A stretch of 64,000 nucleotides of DNA, from contig BCIM01000007.1 of NCBI GenBank assembly GCA_039545315.1, positions 336,745-400,744 of the forward strand, in the 5' to 3' direction. The notes beneath the pieces were generated by a model that saw only the letters and a list, made by a program, of their open reading frames with translations, ran no database searches and had not been told where the DNA came from. This stretch comes from Kondoa malvinella (lineage: Eukaryota > Basidiomycota > Agaricostilbomycetes > Agaricostilbales > Kondoaceae). Within the stretch, counting starts at the first letter, position 1. Each line of letters starts with the position of its first letter. The translations under genes were made by a program, and so were the position numbers. This document shows positions 21,594 through 33,834 of the stretch, one piece after another.

Positions 21594-22312
21594 TCGGCAA
21601 TCTATACGTTCTGGCTGGCCGCGTATATTGGTAAGCCCCATTGATGCTGTGTGAATTTGTCCTTGACGCATGCACTGTCTAGCATCTGGTGTGGATTCGT
21701 CGCGCGGCTATGAGGCAGCCACCGACATCGCCATTAAGAAGCTCTGCTTCGGCATACACTCAATACATACCTCAAGAAGGTAAAGTGCTATGCATCATCA
21801 AGCGCCAACGCGACACAGCAAATCAGCTGCTATGTCTATACATGAACAGCAATCCGCAACACAGGAACGGCCGAACCTTATGAAATGGCTTGCTAGCAAG
21901 CTTGACGCGTAGTGATTAGAGGGGACAGGGCACGATACATAGTGATGTAGGACCGGCTTGTACAATGTGCATTTCGGCAGCCATTTTCATGACCCGACAT
22001 GGTAATTGCGATTTGCCAAGTGGTTCCGACATTCCCTTTTGCCCCTGTCCACCACTACTTTCACTTGTACTCTTTGTCTTCAAGCACAACACACACTCAT
22101 TCAGTACAAAGAACGTCATTACGGCCTCCTCTGCAGTAACATTATACCCGGAAGAGTTCGATTCTTTGTTTCCTTTGCAAAGCAGTGCCGCGCCTTTACC
22201 TCGAACGCCCCTCGCCCCATCAATCAAGCACACGTACACAGCTTGACGCCGCACTACTGCTTTGAACCTCAACGCCCATCTGCCCATCCCACGGAGAAAA
22301 ACAAGAGGAGAA
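21594..22312. other. Intergenic, no gene seen
   Basis: About 720 bp. A minus-strand frame of 152 codons spans part of it but overlaps the next gene's first exon and has no motif. CT-rich sequence just before 22313 fits a fungal promoter or 5' leader. Confidence 0.5.
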
Positions 22313-23006
22313 ATGTCGCGCAGTGCCAACTTCTTTGCACAATCCTTTGCTTCAGCCGCCCCTGTCCCTTCCACTTCAAAGCTCGCTCAACCCATCTCAC
22401 TCTCCAGTATCCTCAAACCAAACACGACAGCACCAACAATCTCAGACCTCTCTTCAAGACTAGACGAAGCTGTTGCAGCCTTATCCCAAGAATCCACTTT
22501 CTCCGACTCTGACGACTGTTGCGATGACTGTTCTTCTGACTACGATGAAGAATATTGGGAAGTAGAAGGAGAAGGGTTCAGTACGCCTTCAAGCAGCGTT
22601 TCTTCTATTCATACATCTTTTCCATTGAAACCGGCTTTGAGATCTGCGCATTCTACGGGATCAGAAGGAAGGAAAGCGAGCTTTAGTGAGGAACCGCCGA
22701 AAGTGGCTAGGACTTATTCTGCGAGCGAATATTCGAGGTGAGGGTTCATTTTCTACCCATTTTGGATCATGTCCTGATTTACAATTGTTATGTAGAGCGG
22801 GACCGACGCCTAAAAGGACCAATTACAAGTGCTACTTGGAGTCGCTAGAGAAAAAGGAAGAATCGCGCGAGTGTGTTAGGGATACTTTGGACGAGGCCAG
22901 GGAAGAGGAGGGGAACGGGGAAGCAAGGCAGGAAGAGGATGATAACGTTGCGGGCTTGATGCTGTGTCGGTTTCCTAGCAAGAGCAAGCGTGCGGTCGAC
23001 ACATGA
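22313..23006 (+). CDS. Uncharacterised Ser/acidic-rich protein, possible PP1-binding protein
   Basis: Two exons separated by a 58-nt intron (about 22739-22796), about 210 residues. The N-terminal part is Ser/Thr/Pro-rich with SLSSILKPN. An acidic cluster with cysteines follows (SDSDDCCDDCSSDYDEEYWE). The most conserved-looking block is KPALRSAHSTG, RKASFSEEPPKVARTYSASE and YSRAGPTPKRTN, which resembles fungal proteins with a phosphatase-1 docking motif (RVxF-like) followed by 'EEPP..YSxxEYxR'. The C-terminus is Glu-rich and helical. No enzyme domain. Assignment to phosphatase regulation is a weak inference. Confidence 0.5.
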
Positions 23007-23261
23007 TTATACACCTCACCACCTCGTTCATCACCTATGGCTCAAGTTTGCGTCACTTTGTATTCGGTAAATCGGGATGGCTACAAGAGACAAGGAAGTT
23101 ATGGTTCGTGCAGTAGCATGATCAGTTCGTTCTCTGCTTGTCTTGTAAGATAGTCGCATTTGAAGGAAGGTACTACTAGCATTAGGATAATCCCACGCTC
23201 TGAATTTGCAACCTCTGCATATAGCGGTTTCTCATACATGGATATGTACCACAGAAGCGAC

Positions 23262-24548
23262 CTAAGACATCTTGTAACCCGCATCAGCAGCGATGCTAAG
23301 CCCTGTGATTGCGCTGGATGCATCTGACAGCAGGAAGGAAACGATTCTAGACAAGAACCGGTCAACTTGCAGTTTGGATATGTAGATGTACTGAACACAC
23401 TGCGCAATCTCTTCTGGGCGTGGGACACGGTTGAGCCATGTTTGTGACGCAATGAGCTCCTCTGTGTCTACAGTCTGAAGATCAATGAAGTCCCGTCGCC
23501 ATGAAGCCTACTCACAAAGACCTTGCTCGACGCATTTTTCAAACATTGGAGTGACGACGGCGCCTAGACACGTTGATTCAGCAGGTGCAAAAACGAGCGC
23601 AGTCAGATTCGCAAAGACCTGGACAGATGCTGTTCACTCTTATGCCCTACAGCAGCAGTATGAGCTCTCTAATTAGGCAGAATAGAAGCTAGACGCTAAC
23701 CTTTGCTCCGTAGTCTTTGGCAGCTACTTTCGACAAGCCGACGACTCCATGCTTTGCTGCTGAATACGCCGATGTAGAAGGAAAGCCTGTCAGTCCGGCC
23801 AGAGAGGATATGTTGACCAGTGAGCCATTGGTTTTGAAGTGCTTGAGCTCTTCCCGCATGCAATTCATCACACCACTGGACCGTCGGCTTATGAGCGCCA
23901 GTTGCCAGCTTGTTAAGCTTCGAGCTCACGTTAGATTAATGGCCTACATCTATATCAGTACGCAGAAGCCTCAAGCAGGTGTAGAAGGCGTACGATAACC
24001 GAATTCCAATCTGCCATACATTCGCATCAATTGTGTCCTCAGCACTAGCGAGTAGTGTAGCCGAACCCTTATCAGAAAGCCTTTCGATGGGCCCTCCCAC
24101 TTCCGGAGCAATCCCAGCAGCATTGCAAGCGCCATCGAGCGGGCCTAGCTGATCTACCGTTGCAACAATCCACTGTTCGACCTGTTCTGTATCCACGATG
24201 TTGACTTTAGAAATCAAGACTTTGCTCGCACCGGCTTCTTTGCAGTCCTGCTTGACCTTCTGAAGCGCTTCCAAATTCATGTCTGCCAGGCTGAGGCAGG
24301 CGCCATCTGCAGCGAGCAGCAACGCAGAAGCCTACATGCCACGCCATTGTCAGCAAGATGCCCAAAGACTGACAGCATTCTGAACGCGTTTTGACTCACT
24401 CTGCCCATGCCGCTCGCTTGATAATTCCAAACATTCAGCGTCGTTGTTCAGTACCAGCAATTACTTTGACCGATTCACCTGCACCTGTCAAGGCATAAAC
24501 GCGGCCAGCGTGAGTTGCCCTTTTCAAGCCTAGATCGTAGGGCGCCAT
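23262..24548 (-). CDS. Short-chain dehydrogenase/reductase (SDR), classical type
   Basis: NAD(P)-dependent oxidoreductase. Spliced from many exons: VYALTGA-ASGMGRA (TGxxxGxG cofactor motif split by an intron), LSLADMNLEALQKVKQD, CNAAGIAPEVGGPIERL (NNAG-type motif), VMNCMREELKHFKTNG, VNISSLAGLTGFPSTSAYSA followed by AKHG (Ser, Tyr and Lys of the YxxxK catalytic set), VRVNSICPGAVVTPMFEK, and the C-terminus IVSFLLSDASSAITGLSIAA. Asp after the second strand (LADMN) favours NAD(H). Start at 24548 and stop at 23262 are firm; the middle junction near 23890-24010 is less certain. It is head-to-head with a second SDR, only 147 bp away. Confidence 0.85.
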
Positions 24549-24646
24549 GCTTGAACTATTTCTTGTCGCTATCAACGTCGCTAGAAAGCCTAGTCAAGAC
24601 CGGTTGTCGAAGAATTTGGGTAGCCGACAAGTACTTCCGCCTCTGC

Positions 24647-24658
24647 CTCGGGGCCGAG
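24647..24658. promoter_or_regulatory. Inverted repeat CTCGG-GG-CCGAG in shared SDR promoter
   Basis: A perfect 5-bp inverted repeat containing CGG..CCG triplets lies between the two divergent SDR start codons. Such triplet pairs are common sites for Zn2Cys6 dimers, but this spacing is short and one site proves little. Confidence 0.3.
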
Positions 24659-24695
24659 TATCATACTATGCGCATAATACATTAAAGAAGAAGCA

Positions 24696-25836
24696 ATGAA
24701 ATTCGGTCTGGAAGGCAAAGTCGCGTTTGTGTCAGGTGTGAGCCTATTTCACATAGATTATCTGTTGCCGCGTTACTGACTGACAAGGAAACAACAGGGC
24801 TCTATGGGAATGGGCAGAGAAATTGCGAAAGACCTATGTGCAGAAGGCGCCTACGTAGTCATTTGTGCCAGAAGGGAGCATGTCTTGCAAGAAGCAAAGG
24901 AAATGATCCAACAGAGCATCAGGCACGTTTGCAATCACTCGTCAGGCCACAACACTGGTTGCTCATGTCTCCGCTTCTGATCAAGTAGGCAAGGCAATGG
25001 TACAGGCAAAATAGAATACGTTGTTGGCAATTTAATCCATCAAGATCAGATCGAAAGGGCTATCAAGTTCACCACCCAGACCTTTGGTACTCCGGACATT
25101 GTCATCGCAAACGTACTCAGTTCCAAGGCTGACTATAGTTTCGACACGACCTCTGTTGCCGATTTCCATCAAGGGCATGATGAGCTCGTTATGAGCGTTG
25201 TCAACCTGGCCAAAGAGACTTTGCCCGCTATGCAAAAGAAACAATGGGGTCGCTTCATCAATCTCGGTACAGTTGCTACAAAAGAACCTCACCGGTGTTA
25301 GTGTTGTTCTGGTAATTGCATTGTCAGTCACTTACTTTGTGCGTAGGGCTCAACCTCTATTGCAACAATATGTACCGTCTCTGTGCAGTTGGCCTGATCA
25401 AATGCTTGGCGAACGAATACGCTCCGTTCGGTATCTGCGTAAACACCATTTCGCCGTGCGCTAGCTTGTTCGCACATGCGTTACGAATTGGGAACTGACG
25501 TTTGATATACAGCGGACTGTTTGACGAGCATCTGAGCAATGCTCTCAAGGACAACAGTCGAGCTGCTGGCTTTCCTTTGGTGGAAGAACAGCCGAAGATC
25601 ATGGTCGGCCGTCCTGGAAGCGTCAACGAGGTAGGCAATGTACACTCTCTGCTACCTGAGTTACAGTGTCGACAGATTTCTGCAATGGCTGTCTTGCTAT
25701 GCTCTGAGCGAGGTTCATATACTACTGGTCAAAATATTACCATCGACGGTAGGTGGATATACGCTGCGCTAAGAAAAGACTCACGCATGAAAACGCAGGT
25801 GGTTGGACTAGGTTTGTGCTCTCGGAAATAGAATGA
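24696..25836 (+). CDS. Second SDR, with a possible frameshift
   Basis: Starts MKFGLEGKVAFVSG and, after an intron, GSMGMGREIAKDLCAEGAYV with ICARR, the cofactor-binding region. Later exons give VGKAM, IERAIKFTTQTFGTPDIVIA, LAKETLPAMQKKQWGRFINL, LCAVGLIKCLANEYAPFGIC, the loop ..QPKIMVGRPGS.. and TTGQNITIDGGWTRFVLSE with stop at 25834. Around 24915-24925 the frame of EAKEMIQQS does not connect to the next homologous stretch, ASGTFAITRQATTLVAHVSA, which is one base out of register; no intron fits. The usual YxxxK is also weak here (LYCNNMYRLCAVGLIK region; the second intron junction is unsure). It may be a damaged or diverged SDR, or contain a sequence error. Confidence 0.65.
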
Positions 25837-26091
25837 CTTCGGCCAGCTCATTAGCTTCTCTGCAGATGCCTCATGTAAAATAGTGGTTTCCTGTCGATGC
25901 TGTGTCAATGCTAAGGTCTTTGTGTCTCTCTCTCGCCCGCCTTGAGCGCACCAGTCGGTTGTGCAGTACTTATGACCATGGATGTTCGCATTGCCGTCGA
26001 AGGTCGATCATCAGTCACAAGCACACATCACGCTTATTATACAATGCACAATACGCTAAACAGCTGATGTGGAACAATAGCACAGCATCTT

Positions 26092-28970
26092 TCAGCTACC
26101 GGGTCTGCTCATTGCCTCGGCAGTCCTTGGAGTAAAAGGCTTCTGTCCATAAGGAGTGCGGTCGAGACCTAGCTCTTGCGCAAGTAGATTCAGTGCCATG
26201 CGAGCCGAGAAGTATCGGCTGTACGCAAATTGCTATCAAGTCGCACTCAGCATATCACAGATTGGAATTGATTGCTAACATGCTTACCTGGAAGATAGTG
26301 TATAGACCCTTTTGTGCAAGTGGTCGCCAATATGTTCGCAATTCTCCTTCTGGATCGATGATGAAGCTGTTACCCTGTGTTGAATTTAAGCATGCGTACG
26401 TCACACTAGCTGCAAAGGCGGAAGACTTACCTTTTCCATCCACTCGTCGCACTTCTCGGCCATGTCTTTGCCCTGTCGAAGACACGCAAACATTAGTTGA
26501 CTGTCTAGGCCGAGACGAAAGTTCACTTGCCATGACGGCTTCGATAGGCGTCTTGGTATCGAAATAGCCATTGGCATAGATGAGAATGTCGGTCTCGAGC
26601 TTGGTACCATCTTTCAGTACAACAATTCCTTCTTCTAAATGGTCGACTTCCGCATGTTCAATGCGAATTTTGCCCTCGCCGATAAGTTTACAGAATCCCT
26701 TTGGGCCGATTCAGCACAGGCGTCTGACAGCAGCCGGTCATTGCTCACAGTATCAAAGAAGTAACCTCCACTGAGAATACCAGTCATCAATTTCATCCAG
26801 CTTCGAAAGAGGTCGAACATACAGATTGAAGTTAACAAGTGCAGCCGCTCCACCACTGAAAGAGGACAATTTAGGATCGTTGAGATGGCTATGAGTGAAT
26901 AATCGCACCCATGGAATCCATCGTTACCGCGGTAACCACGATCGTACATAGCTTGAAGCATATCCCTACGCAAGCGAATCCGTCAGGTCGTCGCTTCTGT
27001 CGTACGAAGAAGCGCATACTTGTCAGCATCTTTGATAGCTTTGAAGAGACGTGGAGCCAGTTCCTTCGCGAAATTAGCTCGCCAGCACCAGTAGAGCTGC
27101 CATCAACTCACATAGGTGACGGGGTAAGGAGTACCGAGCCAGGTTGCTCTATCTGCGGACGTGACAGAATAGCCTCCGTTGTCCACTCCATCCTTGATGG
27201 TCTCGTATTTGCTGCGCGAGACGAATGAGCCCGATGGGCCGGAGAAAACACCCTTGAACGCACCCATACATCATGCGCACACCTGGTTCTACCGAGATGA
27301 CATGGGTAGAGCTGCGCTGGATCACTGGCAAAGACGAGCGTGGTGAGTCACGTGGATTCGCGCTGAGCGGAATGGGAGAGACATACTGGTAACATCGAGG
27401 CCATTGTCGTAAAGCTCCCAACAAAGATCATGAGCACTGATAGACAGTCGCGATCAGAGAACTGGGCACCAAATAGAACTAGCAAGCTTACGAAGTTGCC
27501 GCGCCTACAACAACAGCCTTCTTACCCCTTATGTCTGGCGTGGTGCGGTGACGAGCAGAGTGGACAATAGACCCGCCATGTTTCTCAAATTCGTTCAAAC
27601 CTGGGATCTTGGGCAGAGCAGGTAGCGTTCCAGTGATGCCAACAGCAATGATGAGGTGTTTTGGATGAAGAATCTTTTGAGAAGAATCCTTCCGGTTGAC
27701 GGCGACCGTCCTGAACAGGATGATAGTCATGAGGAAAGGCAGTAGAGACACGGTGTGCGACTAACCATCTGCCTGTTTCCTCATCATAGACGGCATTTTG
27801 GCCATCGACCTCGGATTCAGTCCATACATTGAAGTCCATGATGGAAGCGTAGTTTTCCTGGGCATACAATAAGCATCTGGCGTGATATCAAGCTGTACAG
27901 CACCGCTTACCATGAATTTGCCTAATTGTTGGGCAGCTTTTTTGGAAAGTCAGGATTGACCGAAGTTGTCGGAAACTATAACTCACGAATAAAGTCGGGG
28001 AACCAAGTTGGGAACGGCACATAGGGGAACTGATTGGTAGCGGAAGTATTGTGCAAAGAGAGAGAAGCGTATCTGCGCCGCATGTAAACAGATGTAGAGC
28101 TTCCATTTGGTGAACATACCGGTTGGTCCATGAAGCTCCAGGAGACAAGCCTTTCTCGACAATCAAGCAGCTGATGCCCAAAACCTTGAAGCGAGCAGCC
28201 AGCATCAAACCAGAATGACCCGCGCCTAATGAGATTGTAAATGCATGCTATGGCTGTTGGCTTTGTTGCACTTACCAACAATAACAGCGTCAGGTTGAAA
28301 CCCGTACAAACATTCTTGCTCGTCTGATCTGAGCTGGTTGTAGGTTCGGGCTTTGCCTAGAGGGTCGATGAGCTTTGGCTTTTCGTATCGAACCTGATCG
28401 CCCTTCTCTGGATCGTGGCCGAGCAAGGTGTCGATAGTCGTGCTCATGTTGTAAATTTGCCATGAAGACAAGTCAGCCAACTCTTGCTTTGAGCCAGTCT
28501 TGCAATTGGTAGGCGAAAGACGGTAGACGCCGCTTCCAGTGCCATGGGCCCAATCGTAGCCAAAATGAACACTGACAAAGGCTAGATCCAAGCCCATCCA
28601 TTCGACCTCGGGCGCCTTGTCTGATAAGACTCTGAGGTTCTTGATGCCATTGCGGGACAATCGCTCATTGAGCATGTGTCGAATCTTGTCTCGACCACGC
28701 AGCGAGCGCACATCACAGGTCAACTGCGAACGACCTCAAAACTCAGCTGCAAGATTCCACAGAACAGCTTGAAGAGACTCTAACCAGATAAACGTCTCTC
28801 CACCAGCCGTCTTTGCACATGGCCTCGACAAGACCTTCAACATTGTTTTGCTTGAACAGCTCTTCAAGCTTTGATGTGTAGCCAGCAGCAATCTTCTCGG
28901 CGTCGACGCTAGCATAGTCTGGGTCAAAGTCAAGCTGGTCGTTTGTCGGAACAGAAGCGCGTTTTATCAT
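26092..28970 (-). CDS. Flavin-containing monooxygenase with N-terminal NTF2/SnoaL-like domain
   Basis: Large FMO-type enzyme of about 620-640 residues. The first ~180 residues form an NTF2-like domain (ASVPTNDQLDFDPDYASVDA, DGWWRDLTCDVRSLRGRDKI, SSWQIYNMSTTIDTLLGH). Then comes the FAD Rossmann motif AVIVGAGHSGLMLAARFKVL, SLSLHNT, NQFPYVPFPTWFPDF, the signature HLIIAVGITGTLPALPKIPG and the NADPH motif region KAVVVGAATSAHDLCWELYD. The C-terminus has IYANGYF, GELRTYWRPLAQKGLYT and YSRYFSARMALNLLAQELGL. The usual GxGxxA of the NADPH fold is GAATSA here, with Ala for the second Gly. Relatives oxidise aldehydes, ketones or indole-pyruvate-like acids. Many introns; the start at 28970 (MIKRASVP) could move upstream to 29006. 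Confidence 0.85.
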
Positions 28971-29335
28971 GCCTGTCAAAACACTCTTCGTCAACTTTAT
29001 AGGCATTTTGGCCCGAAATGAACTGTACCAGTATATCCGCCCGTCTCCTTGAGCGGTACGCCAGCCCATCCGATCTGATCAGCTGCGAATGATCCATGTC
29101 TCAATGCTGTTTCTTTGATGTCTGTTTCGTGCACATACGGTTGGCAGGCTGCAAAAGCTTGTCATCATACTCGTATTCGAACTTTTGCACCATCTTCTTG
29201 TGCACTTTCTATTGGATTGCATGCAAACCCCTCTGTGTCATCCGTCGAGCAAGTTCGTATTGCCGAATCGGAGTTTCAAACCTTTCGGGCCCCCGCGAGG
29301 AATAAGAGATAGCAAAGTATAAGCCTAGACTACTT
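28971..29335. other. Divergent promoter region
   Basis: About 365 bp between the FMO and an intronless plus-strand frame. Short open frames on both strands show no motif. No clear CGG..CCG pair noted. Confidence 0.45.
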
Positions 29336-29869
29336 GTGGATCTGTCCAGCAGCAACATGATAACAATCTGTCTGTATGCCAAACGTCCAGGTTCATTCTT
29401 CGATTTTGACAGTGCGACCTTTTCGTCTCTTGTTCCGCGCGTGTCGTCAAGCTTGACAAGCATGTGTACAGAATTCCGCGATCAGCACATGCCATATGCT
29501 GAGCGAAGCTGGCGAGATTACTTGAGCGAGTGGGAACTGCTCAAATTCGCCGAAACGACTGACGCGCAATATCATGCAATGGTTAGTGCTTCACTAGTAA
29601 TTTCCCATCTCTGTCATGATTATCTTGCCGATCAGCTGAAGCTACATTGGAACGGAGGCATGGAGGCGTTTCATTTGGCAATCAAGGTTCCCGATATACA
29701 AGCGCTGCATGCGGACCGAAGTAAGCTTTTGCTGCGCCATGCTCTACACGCTGCTGACCATGATACAGACGAGTGTACCAATGTATTGGCCACGCTCTTT
29801 CATACCGAGGTAGCCGATGAATCGTGGAAGTCAATTGCTCAAGCGCAAGAGTCGCTACCGGCTGCATAA
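29336..29869 (+). CDS. Orphan intronless ORF, unknown function
   Basis: A single open frame of 177 codons in a region where nearly every gene has several introns. Composition is protein-like and helical (ERSWRDYLSEWELLKFAE, MVSASLVISHLCHDYLADQL, LHADRSKLLLRHALHAADHD), with many His and Asp residues and no transmembrane segment or signal peptide. I recognise no family. Part of it (29582-29637) could be an intron (gttagt..atcag) if the true gene is different. It sits between the two monooxygenase genes, so a role with them is possible but unsupported. Confidence 0.4.
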   Translation: MDLSSSNMITICLYAKRPGSFFDFDSATFSSLVPRVSSSLTSMCTEFRDQHMPYAERSWRDYLSEWELLKFAETTDAQYHAMVSASLVISHLCHDYLADQLKLHWNGGMEAFHLAIKVPDIQALHADRSKLLLRHALHAADHDTDECTNVLATLFHTEVADESWKSIAQAQESLPAA

Positions 29870-29872
29870 GGT

Positions 29873-30184
29873 CTGTCAGTCTCAATAACTAGGTCACGGT
29901 AAAGTCTCTGATACTTGCGTGGTCTTGTTGTATAGGCTCAAAGCTACATTGAGGCCAGATCACCACTCGTGAAGCGTGCATGATTAGGGCTTGTTTGAGC
30001 GAAGAGTGATCATATGCAGATGCTCTCAGTGAGGATTAGGTCAGGTTTGCTTGAGCGCACGGAACACGCATGTACGTAGACAGAGTACAACAATGTATTG
30101 ATGGAAACGAAACTTATATTTTACACCCTTGCTAAACGGCATACACGCGCATAGCACAATCTCAGCCTTGACACAGTATACAGC
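29873..30184. other. Intergenic, convergent 3' region
   Basis: About 310 bp between the 3' ends of the orphan ORF and the membrane-anchored protein. AT-richer stretch near 30100-30130 fits 3' UTR sequence. No gene seen. Confidence 0.5.
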
Positions 30185-31025
30185 CTAGGTCTCCCACCAC
30201 GCCTTGCCGGTTCTATGCTGTTCCTCGATTCCCTTCAGTACATTCTGCATCTGCGCTTGGTCATCCCAATGTTGTTCCTGCGCCAATGCCCTAGAAACCC
30301 TCCTAGATTCCTTGTGTCGCTTCTTTGGACTGGGTATAGGACTCGAAAGCGCTTGAGCACCTGAATCGATTAAAGCTTGAATCTGGTTGTTCATCCGAGC
30401 GAGATCATCGTCTTCTTCTTCTACTTGAGGCGGAGGTACGAAATCAAATGAAGAGGATGGGAAACCTGGTGAGGATTGACTTGGCGCTTTTGGTATGCGC
30501 GAGATGCGTGGTCGACGTGCAGCAGATCGTCGAGAGTGATGATGATGTACGTGCTTGACTTGAGACTTGGCCGAAAATGGAGGGCGAGGACACTCGACCT
30601 TGAGTGTATAAATCAGTCTCAGCATCCAAAGCAAGGTGGAAGGGCATACGTATGGCGGTGGAGGCATATCGTCTTCTGGTGCAGCACTGATTGTTTTGTC
30701 GTTCTTATTCGTCCAGAGCACGTTGTACACTGCCAATCCTACGGCCGCACCCGTAAAGATGCCTTCCACAGCTGATAGAACGCGTTGCGCATCAGACAAG
30801 ATTTCATAACAGTCCCTGATAACGCTCACCTGTGTTCAACACACTTCCAGCAAACGTACTGAGCCGTCTACGCTTTCCAGACCGTTCACTCGTCTCTGTT
30901 GAAGCAGAAGTCATCGTCCCTTGCGCTGTAGCTGTAGATATTTCAGCTGGGAAACTTCGCTTATGGCCTTGTTGCGTCGTGTGCAATTCGCTCAATGATT
31001 GCGAAGAGCTAGATGAGGGTAACAT
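30185..31025 (-). CDS. Uncharacterised protein with one membrane segment and disordered tail
   Basis: Three exons. The N-terminal ~60 residues are Ser/Thr-rich with a basic patch SGKRRRLSTFAG. Then comes a hydrophobic helix, AVEGIFTGAAVGLAVYNVLW, probably a single membrane span, followed by DDMPPPPY at an exon boundary. The C-terminal part is basic and disordered with HVHHHHSRRSAARRPRISRI and a helical end, DDLARMNNQIQALIDSGAQA and QNVLKGIEEQHRTGKAWWET. No family recognised. Introns: about 30778-30835 and 30601-30651. It appears unrelated to the catabolic genes on either side. Confidence 0.55.
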
Positions 31026-31294
31026 TTCCTGCTTTGGGTATGTATTTGACTCTGCTTAGGGTATATCGTAGGTGGTCTGAGACTAAGAATGACCCGCTCG
31101 AACGGTTTCAGATCGGCTCGATTGTGTCTGTCCGACAGATCTATCGATAATCGACAACGCTGCAATCACATACTGGTAAATAGTTACATGCTTGTGCTAT
31201 ACTGCTGTTCGTGCGAAATCGTGTTTCGAAGCGTCGGCCACTTCTAACTACATATCAGCCTGACCCTTGCAGCAACAAAGCAGAGAAACATACT

Positions 31295-33671
<2,377 letters not shown>

Positions 33672-33778
33672 CTACTACTTGTTGCGAAAGAGAGAGGCTG
33701 ATGTACAGCTCAAGAGAATAGACTGGAGACGGGTTGAGGACAGATTGAATAGCCGAGGGGATTCCAGATTGCTAATAG

Positions 33779-33792
33779 TACGGCCGGCCGTA
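33779..33792. promoter_or_regulatory. Palindrome TACGGCCGGCCGTA in BVMO/ALDH promoter
   Basis: Perfect 14-bp palindrome between two divergent catabolic genes, containing CGG-N4-CCG. Zn2Cys6 dimers bind CGG triplets with fixed spacing, and the cluster encodes one such regulator. A related CGGCCGTCCG lies upstream of the thiolase. Confidence 0.45.
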
Positions 33793-33834
33793 AGTCAGCC
33801 TTGCGGTTAGAAGCCTGGACTAAGACAAGCAAAG

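Noticed and set aside
21916..22374. 152-codon minus-strand open frame
   Set aside because: It overlaps the first exon of the plus-strand gene at 22313, has no motif, and looks like an antisense shadow of a low-complexity region.
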